The translations under genes and the position numbers were made by a program. Of a DNA stretch of 64,000 nt, positions 1 to 12,980 are shown one piece after another. The stretch lies in the NCBI GenBank assembly GCA_026419785.1, contig JAODTK010001854.1:1-64000 (forward strand). The letters are read 5' to 3'. A model generated the notes under the pieces. It was not told the origin of the DNA, did no database searches, and saw only the letters and a list, made by a program, of their open reading frames with translations. Source of the DNA: Sclerodactyla briareus. Its lineage: Eukaryota > Echinodermata > Holothuroidea > Dendrochirotida > Sclerodactylidae. Every line of letters begins with the position of its first letter. Position 1 is the first letter of the stretch.

Positions 1-850
1 GACCTGCCTAAACAGCAGAATTTGGTTAGTCAGAGGCATCGGTTACTCAATAGACTTTACACGCTTGTAAAAAGTAGACGTGGAGACTAGAAAAATGGCC
101 TAGTTACAATCAACTTAAGCAGTGCACTTGACACTGCTGTCTGCTTATCGAGGTGAAGAATTCTAACGAAACAAACATCAGCTACTGAATTGACAGCTCA
201 GCGAATTGTATATTATTAGACTACCACACAAACAGAGGACAGTATGGAATCAGATCAGGAGAGAGCCTCTCGCATCTAGTAGCAAGTCTTACAACTCTAG
301 GGCAGGCAAGGCAAGAGCATGGGTATGACTCACCCCCATACCACTGGTGAATGCTTTCATTAAATGTCCAACAACCCCCCAGAGAGATCACCTCTGTAAA
401 AATAAACAGCAATTAATTGGGATCACGTCACGAGGACCGGTGTTAAGTGTTCGCCGGTGATGGACGTCTCCAGGTGTCAAGTGGCTATTATCGGAGCCTG
501 CATGTTGTGGTGGCGAGGTAGAATGATCAGGTTTATCAGTGAAATAGGATGAGACCACCTCCCCCCCCACCCCCCCCGCTCCCTCAGAGTGTGAGGAGTC
601 AGGGAATGAGATTGTTTTCATGTATAGTTACCCCAGTCGAATGTAGAAGGGAGTTAAACCCATTATGTGATACCTCGGTTCTTGTTCCTGTCTATGCATG
701 GAGTGAAGCTAGTGGATGGTAGCACAGCAGAATTGTAGCATAGCCGTAAGCAAGGAAGCCTAGGCTTAGTGCTTTCCTAACTGCCGCGCTCATCCTTATC
801 TCCATATTATGATTCGGATTCAAAACAAATTTGCTGATCACCAAGTTGAA
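1..850. other. No recognised gene; poly-C tract
   Basis: I see no coding, RNA or repeat signature here. The only notable item is a C-rich run at about 559-577, two C tracts separated by one A. Short open frames on the minus strand show no domain or composition typical of protein. Confidence 0.5.
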
Positions 851-869
851 CCCAAGGACTTACCATGTT

Positions 870-1262
870 CACATGGTTCCAAGACTGTGACCCTCAGATG
901 ACCTTTGATCTGACCCACATGACAATAGAGAATATTATCCATTGAGGAGAATGCACATAGTGCCACATACAAGTTTAAGCTACAGACAATCAGACTTGAT
1001 GAAGTCAGTTATGCATAACCTATTTGCAAATACTCTGTATATAAATATTTTGGTCATCTCCCGCATTCTTAGCTGTGGCTAAGCAGCTCTACAAGTTATT
1101 TGGCTCTCCTTCCGTTCGTTCGTACAATCTGTCCATGACATTCACTCATAACTTCTAACTGTACATGCGAACAGGTTAAAACTTGGTGGGTGTATGAAGC
1201 ATGCCACTTGCTAGGCTGAGTTACATTTTTGTTTGCATTGAATTAGACTTTAATTAAATCCA
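870..1262 (-). repeat. Dispersed repeat, inverted relative of the end of the 5.4-kb unit
   Basis: The reverse complement of about 1107-1262 aligns with about 14570-14750 and with 9060-9240. Shared landmarks are a 'gattggattta' stretch, 'cacccaccaagttt', 'cgcatgta' and a final 'gaacgaacgga' run. The upstream part (about 880-1000) carries 'cagatgacctttgatctgac', also found at about 2360 and 58850. It is non-coding and repetitive; the element class is unknown. Confidence 0.6.
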
Positions 1263-1265
1263 ATC

Positions 1266-1396
1266 AAGGGCGCAGCCACTGTCTGAAAGTTGAAGGGTCA
1301 AGCAATTTGGGGGTCCGAAGCAGTGATGGGAAACATTTTTATGTGAATCTTTACATAATTATGTATGAGGCATTCACAAAAGTTGGGGGGTCATGA
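1266..1396 (+). mobile_element. Partial MITE with GGGCGCAGCCAC terminus
   Basis: It begins AAGGGCGCAGCCACTG and continues 'tctgaaagttg' and 'caatttgggggtccg', closely matching the complete element at 49573-49737. The right terminal inverted repeat is missing because the sequence switches at 1397 to another repeat whose start is 'ccagtgttgtag'. It therefore looks truncated or interrupted by a nested insertion. There is no coding capacity. Confidence 0.6.
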
Positions 1397-1600
1397 CCAG
1401 TGTTGTAGTCGAGGCCGCTGCATCTGAGGCCATGGCTGCACCCCTCGAGGCCGAGGCCGAACCTCGAGGCCAAGGCCGAGGCCACACCCTCCGAGGCCAA
1501 GGCCGAGGCCACACCCTCCGAGGCCAAGGCCGAGGCCACACCCTCCGAGGCCAAGGCCGGCAATAATATCACAGCATGAAATTTTGAATTACCAGTGTTT
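1397..1600 (+). repeat. GC-rich 'CCAGTGTTG' repeat element, copy 1
   Basis: It starts 'ccagtgttgtagtcgaggcc' and contains the GC-rich minisatellite at 1466-1559. It ends in an AT-rich stretch resembling the far end of the inverted copy at 3240-3360. Two copies with matching ends suggest a short non-autonomous element. I cannot identify target-site duplications. Confidence 0.45.
1466..1559 (+). repeat. 27-bp minisatellite, about 3.5 units
   Basis: Units starting GAGGCCAAGGCC recur at 1466, 1493, 1520 and 1547, exactly 27 bp apart and almost identical. Because 27 is divisible by three, the minus-strand frame reads as a 9-residue Ala/Ser/Glu/Gly/Val repeat, but no gene surrounds it. Confidence 0.85.
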
Positions 1601-2345
1601 AAATACATGTACAGAATTAGTGTCCTTTGTCTTCCCAATGGCTAAAGCTGGTAATTATGGTTAATATATGGAGACAAGAAGGTTTGAAGTCGCAAAAATG
1701 AGGATTGAACCAGCACGAGTTGATATGCAACAGATGTTATTCTTGAAGTCAGTAGGCCCCTACTCAGAATGTAGAAAAATATGAATGCAGTTGTGGAAAT
1801 GTCAATGCTTATGAGATTTGTATAAAGGTTATACTTCTCATCAAATTTACCATCACCCTAAATCACTTTTGTATAGTTGACCACTTGGCCCATTTCAACC
1901 TACACAAGTTTGTGACTCCTCTTAAGTGCACAGGTACTGGCCTTGCAAGCTGAGGACATGAGTATTCCAGCATCTCTGGAGGAAGCTTCGTCCTGTGTGG
2001 GTTCAGAATTACCTCCCCCCCCCCCCCCTCTCATGGCTAAACACTCTTTCCACTGGTGCACATTTAGCTGGGACAGATAGCACATCCACGCCAGGGCATA
2101 TAGGGCAAAATACTTGATTCTGGCCACAAGACCAGCCTGGCTTTCAAGAAGGCTATGATGGAATTATTAGTAGAGGACCTGCCCTCCAATACTTTGTGTA
2201 CGACACATAATTCTATAAAAAATAACATTTTAAAATCCATCTTGGCTAGGCAGTAAGCAATACAATCACTCGATCAATCCAAAACATACAGTGACTCAAG
2301 CCTAACGACAGAACCAAACCAGCAAGCCAAGAGGCTTACCTTGAC
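1600..2345. other. No recognised gene
   Basis: There is no coding or RNA signature. A poly-C tract of about 15 bases lies at about 2013-2028. Confidence 0.45.
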
Positions 2346-2470
2346 TGCCTTGAAGTTTGTTGACCTCAGATGACGTGGGCCTGACCACAAAACAATATAG
2401 ATTATTTACTCATATAGGGAACCCGCATACTAAGTATGAACTTGATTCACCAAAGTGGGGTCCAGTTAGT
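2345..2470 (+). repeat. Fragment of 'gacctcagatgac' dispersed repeat
   Basis: 'gacctcagatgac', 'ctgaccacaaaacaata' and 'gaacttgattcacc' form the same kind of block seen at about 880-1000 and at about 58850-58900. Only the short shared blocks are supported, so the element boundaries are uncertain. Confidence 0.45.
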
Positions 2471-2489
2471 GCATTAACGAGCCAGGCGT

Positions 2490-2539
2490 CACACACACAC
2501 ACACACACACACACACCACACACACACACATACACACAC
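2490..2539. repeat. (CA)n microsatellite
   Basis: A near-uninterrupted CA dinucleotide run with one interruption near 2516 and one at about 2531. Confidence 0.95.
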
Positions 2540-2559
2540 TGTCATGACTGCATATATTC

Positions 2560-3239
2560 CTCTGACTGAAGTCAATCATAAATAAAGAATTAAAAATATT
2601 TGGGTGATTTTTATGTTACAGACTAGCGATGTCAGTTAGGCTAATTCGACAGATAATACTGAATGGTGTTTGAATAATAGAAAAAAAAAACCAAATTGCA
2701 ATTCAAGCACTGTAGATGCAGTAACTTTTAGGCCTAGGAGTAGGACTGTGTGACTGTGCCAAAGTCGCTGCAAAATATAAATTTATATTAAATAATAAAA
2801 TACATTCCACGATCTGCAGCACAGACCACATTCTTTGTTATGTTATTGGTGTGTTAGGCTTATCACAAGGAGTGACTAGAATCACCTTGCTATACTCACG
2901 TACATTGCCATCAAGGGGCGTGTACGATCAGTGACGTGAGTGTTCACATGTGTCTACGCCAGTGAAGATTCACTGCTTTGTACACAAAGCTTCACAAGGG
3001 TTTGTGTGCACTGTGCAGTGCAAGTGCATTCAGCACTGTTATTTTTTCTATGGCCGCTAGCTCTCAAGGCTCCGGCACTCCAGCACTGTGCAGGGGACTT
3101 GCATGTCGCACGGCGGGCCGAGTGCAGCACAAGTATATTTTATCGGCAGTCTTTTTTGGTGATTACCAGTATGTTGCTGTGTATTCAACAAATTCCGAGC
3201 ATCTTTTGTGCAAATTTTTATTTTTTTCATTTTAATGCA
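2560..3239. other. No recognised gene
   Basis: AT-rich sequence with A-runs (about 2681-2690). No gene is supported. The frame at 2940-3413 runs into the GC-rich repeat at 3240 and has no domain. Confidence 0.45.
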
Positions 3240-3360
3240 AAAAAATATTGTCCTGGCCTTGCCCAGCCCCAAAACCTGAGGCCAGAAGCTCCGAGGCCCG
3301 GCCGCATCCTCCGAGGCCGCCACACGGTCTCTCGCGGCGGCCTCCAGTCTCCAACACTGG
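3240..3360 (-). repeat. GC-rich 'CCAGTGTTG' repeat element, copy 2 (inverted)
   Basis: The reverse complement starts 'ccagtgttggagactgg', runs through 'gaggcc'-rich sequence and ends in an AT-rich stretch. This parallels 1397-1600 in the other orientation, without the 27-bp expansion. Confidence 0.45.
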
Positions 3361-4270
3361 TCAGCCCCTCGGAACCCCCGATGCTGCACTCTGATCAATC
3401 ATTACCCAATTAGTCTTCCGCCCAGCCATTCCCATTGAGTTCTCTGTGAGCGAGGTTGTTCCATTACTTACTCCTTTATCTCTCTCTGCAAGAGCAACAG
3501 CAGTTGGCAGGGAATTTCATCTTATCAGTCAGTAGGTCCAAGCTACCTACAGTGAGCCTAGCAATTGCCTGCAATGAGCCGGACCCCATATACCAAAATG
3601 GTATGGAATGAGCTGGAATTGCCCAAGATTAATATTATTCAAACTGTAGATGCTTAAGGTTGAAGTTGGGATATGTGGTCACCATTCCAGTGAGTCATGA
3701 GGAAGTGTTTCCGATTTGAATGAACCTCTCAGTCACTGGTGGTCGTGAATAAGTAGGAGCTCATTTGAGGGCATCCTAGGTAAATTTTCCAATTTTCCCA
3801 CGCTACCAAGAAGACGTTTCCGAGCACGCTTGTTTATGGTTTTGGAGGAGATTCCTCCTCCTTGTATGTATGGAATTTTCAATCTCCATGATTTACAACT
3901 GAAAGAATTATAGTTATCTGCGAGTATCCGCCTTTTTCGTGATAATGGTTGTTTTTTTTTTTGTTTTGCTTTCATCAGTCTGTTTCAAGCTCAACCAACC
4001 TGATCTTGTTACTAATTTTCAATTTCATTATGATTGATCCTTCGACCATGCTCTACAAGCTCGAGTACTATGTTTTTGTGGATAAATGTGACTACACCCT
4101 TTCGCTAGACTATGAAGAATTATACAATCCATTACTTTTCACTCCTTCCAGTGACCCCTTCCTCCAATTCAAATACTCAGGACCAATGGTGTCCCACACT
4201 CAATGCAATTCATCGGTAATCCCACAACCTTAAAAGTTTCATACATGATGGTAAATTAAGACACACTGAA
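3361..4270. other. No recognised gene
   Basis: No coding or RNA signature is visible. The sequence holds only short T- and A-runs. Confidence 0.4.
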
Positions 4271-6989
4271 TGACAACCAGGAATTTGAAATCTAAGCACT
4301 GAAAGAGTGACCATCCCGCCTGGAAACAAACATTTTTTCATAACGTATAAAAAATTGATATGTTGAATGACCTTCCGGTGACTCTGAAATCTATGTTAAG
4401 GTTTTTTGAACTAAAGGTAAAAAATAACAAGAACGCAACTATGCGTAGTGTTCCTTTGCCTTTTTTTCCTGACATGTTTTCCCCTTACTCAGTTTATATC
4501 AAACCCTGCAAGATGTGGGTTGCCAACTCAAACCACCACTTGCCACAAAACTACCCATCTCCTGCAATATTTACTTACTGCAAGAGATGCTTGTTGCTTT
4601 TGACCAAGGTCAATAAGTCATCTGAGGGCATTGAAGTGAAATACGGAAAATAAACCTGGTAAGTAAGTGTATCTTGAGAGTGAAGGTAAAGTCACAAGCC
4701 ATAACCAGTGAGGTCCAATGTTCTCCATTCATGTGGGAAGTCCCCGCGACCGTAACACTGAGTCAGCAGACTGCAGGCAGGCTAAATGGATGAGGATCAC
4801 TTAGCGAAATTCACACCTCATACGTGACTGGTGTGGTCAAGCAGATACATTGAATGAAGTGGCAGTTTTTGAATCGGACGACCAAAATCATCAACACATG
4901 TGAAAAAAAAAACACTTTGGGGGGGGGGGGGTATATGTGTGGAAAGAGAAGTGCATACAGGCCTATATAATTGTCAATTGCGTCCCCTCCCCTACCCCTG
5001 GCAAGGTGAGTCATTGTAGTACATTCAGTTTCCAATACATGGTGTCTAAACTGTTGGTCATTGTTTCCATAGGTCAGTTAATCCTAAATGTGACTGATGC
5101 TAAGTCTTACCGTCAATCGTTTTCAATTTGTACAGCCGAGTAGTCTTTGGTTCAAGTGACTGGTGTAGCATTTTCATTATTTTTCAGGCCAAAAAGTGAC
5201 TGAGGGTGAATCATTTTGTTGACCCACTTAAGTGCAATGACTCCCTTGTCTGGGGTACAAGGGGTGTGTCATGCAATATGACAAGTGGTACACTGTTTCA
5301 CGATAATTTATCAATAGCTATTTTACCAGTCCATCCAATGTCTTATTGCCATTTTTGGGTCAACTTTTCACAAGGCTTTCTAATCATAATCCTCTCCTAC
5401 ATGGTGGGGTGGAGGAATGTCTCTCTAATGGCCCCCCTCCATGCAGCACCTCCCATAACAAATATATATGGCTGCATGATAAAATACAAATAATAATAGA
5501 AAGATATAGCCAAACAGACTTTGTAATTTTATAGTGTTATAATATATATATGTTTGTACATTTCTATTATGGGGGCTCAGTTAATGTTGGATCCAGTATT
5601 ACTTCTGGACAATTGTTTAACGTGTTATTATCCAGGCACAACTTCCATAGTCACATCATGTGCCAGTCAACACCAGATAGAGAGCCCTGGGGAAGAAGAG
5701 ATACTTTATAAGACTCAAACCCCTGCCTATTTCTGCCTGGGTACAGGGTAATGCCCTCACTTTTTGCTCAATAGCGAAAAATGCCACAATGTTGTGTCCT
5801 TTCCCACTTTCAGAAGCTTACTTGCCCCTTGCTTTCTTCTTACTCCCAACCCACCTCTACAACTGTTCCTACACACACCACAGTTAATGCCCTCATTAGG
5901 GCTTGTCTTGGAATAGGTAATAATAACCCATGGTCCGTCTGCTTTCAAGTGATTACGCAACCTGGAGTGTGCCTTTTTGCATTCCCATAGGGAAGTTAAA
6001 CAATCAGATACCAAGTATACTGGTGCATACAGAAAAATTGGATTACCCACTCTCGATCCTCTGAGCATTGCCAGTGCCAGGTACCATTTCCACACTGAAT
6101 GTCTGACAGGCAGTCTAAAGTTTATGATGTTTTTGTTTATTCTCCTTCTTTGCCGTCTCACCCACACACTAGAGACAGGTTAAAAAATCCTTTGAGGCTT
6201 GGGAAGTTGACCAGTCAAACAGAAGGCTTATTATAGAATACGCACACAGTGCTATGGTTTGAAGAGGCTAATGGTTTGGCCACATCGGTGTTCTAATTGA
6301 ATGGAGTGGAAGTAACCCAGATTTTAGGAAGAGGGCCACACCACCCTTGGTGGTCGAAATATCCACCTTAAATGAGAGATGTCATACGCAAGAAGAGGCA
6401 GTTTCTCTGCTTTTTGCCAATTAGGATTTGTCAATAAAGGCAGTGATGCAGGCTTCAAATAGGGCAACATTTTTAATTTTTTTCCTAGCTGGCCTATGAA
6501 CCATGGGGGGGGGGTTTGCATGCAAGACCAAAATTGCCACCCCCACCCGTAGCAACACCATTACTGGTCAGGAGGTACATTAGGCTGGTCACTGGTCGCT
6601 AGTCCAATATTCAAACATATCAAAAGTAATAACAAAATGACATTCAAGAATGTTGTACTGTCTTGTCTGGGGGATCTTTGTGCTAGTCCAACACTCAAAC
6701 TTATAGGACTAACAATAAAATGACAATTCAAGAAGTTGTACTGTTTTCACTGGGAAATTTGTTGGTTGGCTATATGCTTTTTTCTCACGCTGTTACAATG
6801 ATTGTTGCAGAGATAAACTGATTTGGTCCTATGTTACCTGGAGGACCTTGATCCCGAATCCAAAACAATGGTTTAATCTTCAGCAGTGGTAACAATCCAC
6901 CACTTAACTTACTAATAGATACTTGCATGCATTAGATATCATGCTGACGAGCAAGTCACTGCCAAATTTATTCCACATTTTCGTGTTTT

Positions 6990-7255
6990 AGCTGTCTTCA
7001 CCTCCCACATTCATTGAGATAGCCTTGTGATAAGAGTATCGTGGAATGGTAGCTGCATGATTTTTTTGTTCGTCTTAACGAGACTCTTCCATCCGGCACA
7101 CAACAAAAAGCATGCAAAATCCCAAGTCAAAGGTCAAATGAGGTCAAAAGTCAATAGGTCAAATGAGGTCAAGTCGGTCACCAGATGTTATTCACCCAGA
7201 CAACGAACTTTCATTATAACAGTCCATCCAAATGTTTTGTTGCCGAGATAAGAGA
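6990..7255 (+). repeat. Internal ~265-bp sub-repeat, copy A unit 1
   Basis: The block opens 'gctgtcttcacctccc', passes 'cattgagatagcc' and 'aggtcaaatgaggtca' and ends near a 'gttgccgagata' motif. It is repeated directly after itself at about 7267-7525, so the 5.4-kb unit has its own inner tandem duplication. Confidence 0.75.
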
Positions 7256-7266
7256 CGCTTTTAGAG

Positions 7267-7525
7267 GCTGTCTTGACCTTCCACATTCATTGAGATAGCC
7301 TTGTGATAAGAGTATCGTAGTATGGATGTCATTGACTTTTTTGTTGTCTTAACAGACGCTTCCCGCCAACACAAAAAAACCGGCAAATCACCAGGTCATA
7401 GGTCAAATGCGGTCGAAAGGTCCCAGGTCAAATAGGTCAAAGTCGGGTACCAGATGTATTTCACACCGACGACGAAACCTCCATTACGACAGCCCTCCCA
7501 AATGTTTCGTTGCTGAGATATATGA
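7267..7525 (+). repeat. Internal ~265-bp sub-repeat, copy A unit 2
   Basis: Direct repeat of 6990-7255 with 'gctgtcttgaccttccac', 'cattgagatagcc', 'aggtcaaat' and 'gttgctgagatat' in the same order. Confidence 0.75.
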
Positions 7526-9239
7526 ACGATTTCCTATGGTGACCTGAATGACCCTGACCTTGGCACCAAAACACTAGGTGCATCTCACTATACATGCATT
7601 CTCTATACATGCTACCCACATGCCCAATTTGGACTTGATAGATACTTGCGTTCGCTATATATCGTGCTGACAAGCTTTTTTGAACTTTGCCCTCCGTGAC
7701 CTTGAATGAACTTGAACGGGCACCCAAAATAGGGTCATCGCCTCCCCATATGTGCATGGCACCCACATCCTATTTGAGCTTGATACCAGTTTGCGCACTT
7801 TAGATTCGTGCGGACAAGGGGTGTCACACACAGCCACACACAGCCACCTACACCCACCCACAAACACACACGACCACCGGTGGCATGACTGCTGATTCCT
7901 GTTGCCTTCGGAAAGGAAATAAAAAGTATGTTGGTGCGTAACTAGATATTGATGGCCAGAGGTGGGCGACAATTAAAATGCAAGAAATTAATCAAATTGT
8001 TGAACTATTTGTGTAAATTTCAACATTTGCTCCAATAATGATGAATAGTGAACCATAATGAGATTAGGTTCAATCTTAGCTGTTCTCAATCTCATATCAC
8101 TGTAGCCCACGTCATACTGATACTCTTGTCTCCCGCAGCTGACCCCGACACACCCGCAAATTAAAATGAATGGGTATCCAACATGATCATCAAAAGCTTT
8201 AGGTTAGGATTGCCATTGATGAGGAAGTGAGTGTCGTAATCCCCAACCTTTCTCACATGGATCAATGCAATTAGACACAGTGACCCTGAATCTATGTTGA
8301 AAAATTTGTGAATAAAGGCTTCATTGGACCCTTCCCAAGTTTCGTAAAAATCTGAAAACCTTGAATTTCATGTGAATTATGCACCATTAAGATGATCATT
8401 ATTAGAGTACTGTAAGGCAAACTATTACTATTACTACAAACTTTGCGAAGGAGGTGAACGATAAAGCCCGCTTTAGAGGAAACAAGTGCAAGTCGGCAAC
8501 GTCTATGGGACGCCGGACAACAATTCCTTTGGCAAATCACACTGCATGTTTTTTTCGCCACTTTCACATTTATTGTTTGTTCACATTTAACGACCTCTAC
8601 TGACATCCTTCCATAACCTTGGAATGACTGGAACATGTCTACCACATTATCCATATTTTGCTTATCAGTGCCCATTCCTAATCTTTGGCATGTAGAATTC
8701 CGTGTAACACACTCCACAAAATTATATCTACATTGTTGACACTCTAGTTATAGTTGACAAACCACTCCACAGTTGACCATTAATGCATTTAGGTGTGGGG
8801 GGGGGGAGGGCACAAGCCCCATTTCTAGTGACCCACTGAGAAATTTGGACCACGATTATGTACAATCCTGTGGAGGCATGGACTAATGTAACTGGGGCGA
8901 ACTGCTGAATGAACGACAAATCATCTCCCTCTGACAATAGGTTTTATTGTCAACTATCCTGGCCAGACTGACCTTCTGACGATAAGTAAACACTGCTCAT
9001 CAGCGGTGGAGTACATGTAACAAACTTGTCTGGCATTAGAGCTCAGATTAAAGTTGGAAATTGGTGTATTGATTGGATTTAATTAAATCTAATAACACTA
9101 TTGCAACAAACATGTAGCAAGGCTAGCCATTAGCAAGCTTCATCCACCCACCAAGTTTCAACCTGATCGCATGTATGGGTTTAGAGTTTGAATGAACTGC
9201 CGACAACGGACCAAACTAACAACAAACGGACTAACGCTT

Positions 9240-9647
9240 GACGAGAGACAGATTACTTTTAGATCTGCTCTCCCATCTAGAAATTGGCATGACACGACAC
9301 GCTGGTAATTCATATTCCTATTTCGCAGAAAGTCATAAAACAGTGAGGCCACTGAGAATGAGGAAGGGAAAGTGTTTACTAAGATGTGCAGCATCAGAAC
9401 TTTTTAGTGAGTTATCCGCTGTAGCAGGTCTTCACTATGAAGAAAACCCAGAACCAGGAACTTCCGAAGGTGACTAATTTTTTTTCAATCACTGTTCAAC
9501 GTCATTTGAACTGTAAAAGTTGTGATGCATACAGTTTAGAAAACATGAAAGTGAATACTAACTATAAGCTATAAGTTGAAGGATAATGGTCACATAACAG
9601 TTTCATCCAACTAGCACCGAGACTGGAAAGAGGACAGATGAAAACCC
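9240..9647 (+). repeat. 408-bp block apparently identical to 14756-15163, copy 1
   Basis: From 'acgagagacagattac' to 'gacagatgaaaaccc' I see no difference from 14756-15163 (offset 5516). The flanking several kilobases of the same duplication are peppered with indels. Confidence 0.9.
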
Positions 9648-12452
9648 GATGTTGAAAAATTCTAAGACTGAAAGTGAACAAATTCCCACCGAGTTTCGTG
9701 GAATCAAATTTTTTTTGCATAATTAATACAACTTGACATTGTAATGACCTCCCTCACGGTGACTCTGAATCATGTTCAGGGGTTTTTTGGAACTGAAGGG
9801 AACGAATAACAAGAACGCAACTCTGCTTATTGATCCTGCCTTTTGTTTCTATTTCTTGACATTTCCCCTTACTCAGTTATCTCAAACCCTGCAGATGTGT
9901 GTTGCCAACGAATCACCACAACTGACACAAAACGACCCAATCACCTGCAATTTTACGACTGCAAAGAAGCTTGTTTGCTTTTGAACCAAGGTCAAAAAGA
10001 TCATCTGAGTGCATTGAAGTAAATACTGAAAATACACCGGGTAAGATAAGTGTCTCTTGAAGATGAATGTAAAGTCACAAGTCAATAACCGTGACGGTCC
10101 CATTTTTCTCCATCAGTGTGGGCACCCACAGCGACCGTTACACTGAGTCAGCAGACTGCAGGCAGGACTAAAGATGAGGATCACTTTTAAGCGAAAATTA
10201 ACATACTCCTAAGTGACTTGAGTGGTCAAGCAGATAGATTGATGAAGTGGCAGTTTCTTTGAATCGCTACGACCAAAATCATCAAGCAAATCCAAACACA
10301 TTTGGGGGGGGTAGAATTTTGTGGGGAAAGAGGAGTGCATACCGTCCATATTTGTCAATTTGCGTCCTCCACTACCCGGGACACGGAGTCTTGTAGGTAC
10401 ATTCCTTCCCATAGCATGGTGTCTCACATGTTGTTCATTGTACCAAGTCGTCGTTAATTACTAATTTGACTGAGGGGTAGGTCATTGCCAGTCAATCGTT
10501 TCAATTTGACAGGCAGAGTAGTCCTGGTGGTTCAAAGTGACTGTTGGTGCATCAATTTTCACAGTATTTTTCAGGCAAAAAAGTGACTGATGGGTGGCTC
10601 TTTTGGTTGACCCACTTAAGTGCAATGACTCGCCTTATCCGGGGTACAAGGGGTGAGTTGCAATTGACAAGTGAGTACAACGTTCCAATAAGTGTATCAA
10701 TAGCTATTTTACCATTCCATCAAATGTCTGATTGCCATTTTTTAGGGTCAAAACTTTTCACAAGGCTTTCAACATCAACATCTCTCCTCCTCATTTGTGG
10801 GGTTTGGGGAATGTCTCCTCTATGGCCACTCCATGCAGCACCTCTCCATAACAACTATTCTTATCTGGCTGCAATGAATAAGATACAAATATATAATAAA
10901 TACAGATAATAAAAAAAAAGATCTTTGTAATTTTAAGTGTTAATATCATCTATGTTGAGACATTTCTGAATTATGGGGGCTCATTGAATGTTGATCCAGT
11001 AAGAATTCTGGCCACTTGTTAACTGTTAATTATCCCGGCCCTCACGTTCCCCCAAATAGTCCCCATCATGTGACAGTCACACCAGATATATATGCACTGA
11101 AATAAGAAGCGAGATTACTTTATCGACGCACACCCCTGCCATTTCTGCCTGGGGATACAGGGTAAATGCCCTCACTTTTTGCTCAATAGCGAAAAATGCC
11201 ACGAATGTGTGGCCTCTTCCCACTTTCAGAACTTCCTTGACCCTTGGCTTTCTCTTCTCCAACTCACTACCCTCTCCTGCTTCGACTTCTAAACACACAC
11301 CACAGTATAGTCCTCCTCATTAGGGCTTGTCTTTGAATTACAGGTAATAATATCCAATTGTCAGTCCTGCCTGTAAAGTAATTCACAACCTGGCAGTGTG
11401 CTTTTTGCATCCCAATAGGAAGGTAAAACAATCAGATAATCAGTAGACTTGAGTCAACAGAAATAATTGATTACCCACTCTCGATTCTCTAGCGATTGCC
11501 CTTGCCAGGTACCATTTCCCAACTGATGTCTGACAGGCATCTAAATTTATGATGTGTTAATGTTTTACTTCCTTCTCACTTCTTTGCAGTCTCACACACC
11601 AACGAAGAGGTAAATCCTTTGAGGATTTGGGAATGTACCAGCAACCAGAAGGCTTATTTATAGTATACACACACAAGGCTGCTATGGTGAAGAGGATAAT
11701 GGCTGGGCCACATACGTGTTCTAATTGAAATGGATGGAAGCAACCCAGATTATTTTATGAGAGGGGCAACCCACCTTTGGGGTCGAAAATATAACACTAA
11801 AGAGAGGTGTAACGCAAGAAGAGGCGTTTCTGAGTTGCAATTAGGAATTTGTCAATACCTGCAGTGATGCAGGCCTTCAAAAGAGGGCTACATTTTTAAT
11901 TTGTCATAATCTTCACTATGAAAGCGACCTGGGGGGGAGGGGGGGTGCATGCAATACCAAATTAAAAACTCACCCCACCCCCCTAGCAACACCACTAAAA
12001 AATACTGATAAGGAGGTACATATAGTCTGGTCCCTTGTGTGCTATCCAATATTCAAACTCTCAAAAGTATAACAAACACACAATGACAATTCAAGAATTT
12101 GTACTGGCTTTTGTCTGGTGGAAATTTTGGTGTCTGTCCCATACACTCAAACATATCGGAATAACAATAAATGACAATTCAAGAATTTTGTACTTCTCAC
12201 TGGGGGAATATTTGTTTGGTTGGCTAGATGCTTGTTCTCACTCTTGTACAATGAATGTTGCAGAGATCCAAGGATTGTCCTATGTGACCTGAAAATTGAC
12301 CTTGACCTGAAACCAAACAAAAACAATAGTTTCAAATCTTCTTCCTCATGTGTACAATCCACACACTCAATTTGAACTTAATAGATCCTTGCCATCATTA
12401 GATATCATCTGACGGCGAGTCAAATGCCAATTTATCCACATTTCAGTGTTTT

Positions 12453-12710
12453 AGCTGTCTTGACCCCCCCATTCTTGAGATAGCGTGTGATAAAGTCTCG
12501 TGTATGTTAGTGTCATTGTACTCTTTTGTTCTCATAACAAGCGCTTCCGGCCAACACAAAACATGCCAAATCACCAGGTCAAAAGGTCCCAAAATGATGT
12601 CAAAAGGTCAAATGAGGTCCAAGTTTGGTCACCATATGTTTTTCACCCCATGAACAAAACTTTCCATTACGACAGTCCCTCAAACCTGTTTTGTTTGGCC
12701 GAGAATTTAC
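12453..12710 (+). repeat. Internal ~265-bp sub-repeat, copy B unit 1
   Basis: Counterpart of 6990-7255 in the second 5.4-kb copy, again followed directly by a second unit. Confidence 0.7.
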
Positions 12711-12717
12711 GATTTTT

Positions 12718-12980
12718 AGCTGTCTTGACCTTCCACATCCATTGAGATAGCTTGTGATAATTGTATCGTAGTATTGGCGGTCATTGACTTTTTTGTTGTC
12801 TTAACAAGACGCATTCCCGCCAACACAAAAAAAGCAGGGCAAAAAGCACCGGTCAGGGTCAAATGCGGTCGAAAAGTCAAAAGGTCAAATGAGGTCAAAG
12901 GTCGGTCACCAGATGTATTTCACCCCAGACACCGAAACTTTCCAACGACACCCCCAAAATGTTTCCGTTGCGAGATCTAT
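12718..12980 (+). repeat. Internal ~265-bp sub-repeat, copy B unit 2
   Basis: Counterpart of 7267-7525. The inner duplication therefore predates the 5.4-kb duplication. Confidence 0.7.

Larger units (their letters stand above)
4275..9647 (+). repeat. Tandem duplication of a ~5.4-kb unit, copy A
   Basis: From about 4275 onward the sequence aligns in order with 9655-15163. Landmarks include 4380/9760 ('ggtgactctgaa'), 5220/10610 ('gacccacttaagtgcaatg'), 5760/11170 ('tttttgctcaatagcg'), 8430/13960 and 9240/14756. Outside the last 408 bp the copies differ by many substitutions and single-base indels, which I judge by eye at very roughly 85% identity. The unit is non-coding. Its second half is built from 'gaccttgaatgacct' and 'caccaagttt' sub-repeats typical of dispersed invertebrate repeat families. 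Confidence 0.85.

Noticed and set aside
1351..1638. 95-codon frame with a 9-residue Ala/Ser repeat
   Set aside because: It is the 27-bp minisatellite read in frame. There is no domain and no neighbouring exon signature.
5757..6167. 136-codon minus-strand frame in copy A
   Set aside because: It lies in the 5.4-kb repeat unit and its frame is not kept in copy B (about 11160-11600).
9158..9477. Frames preserved identically in both 408-bp blocks
   Set aside because: Preservation only reflects the identical DNA. The proteins are short and domain-free, and the frames diverge just outside the block.
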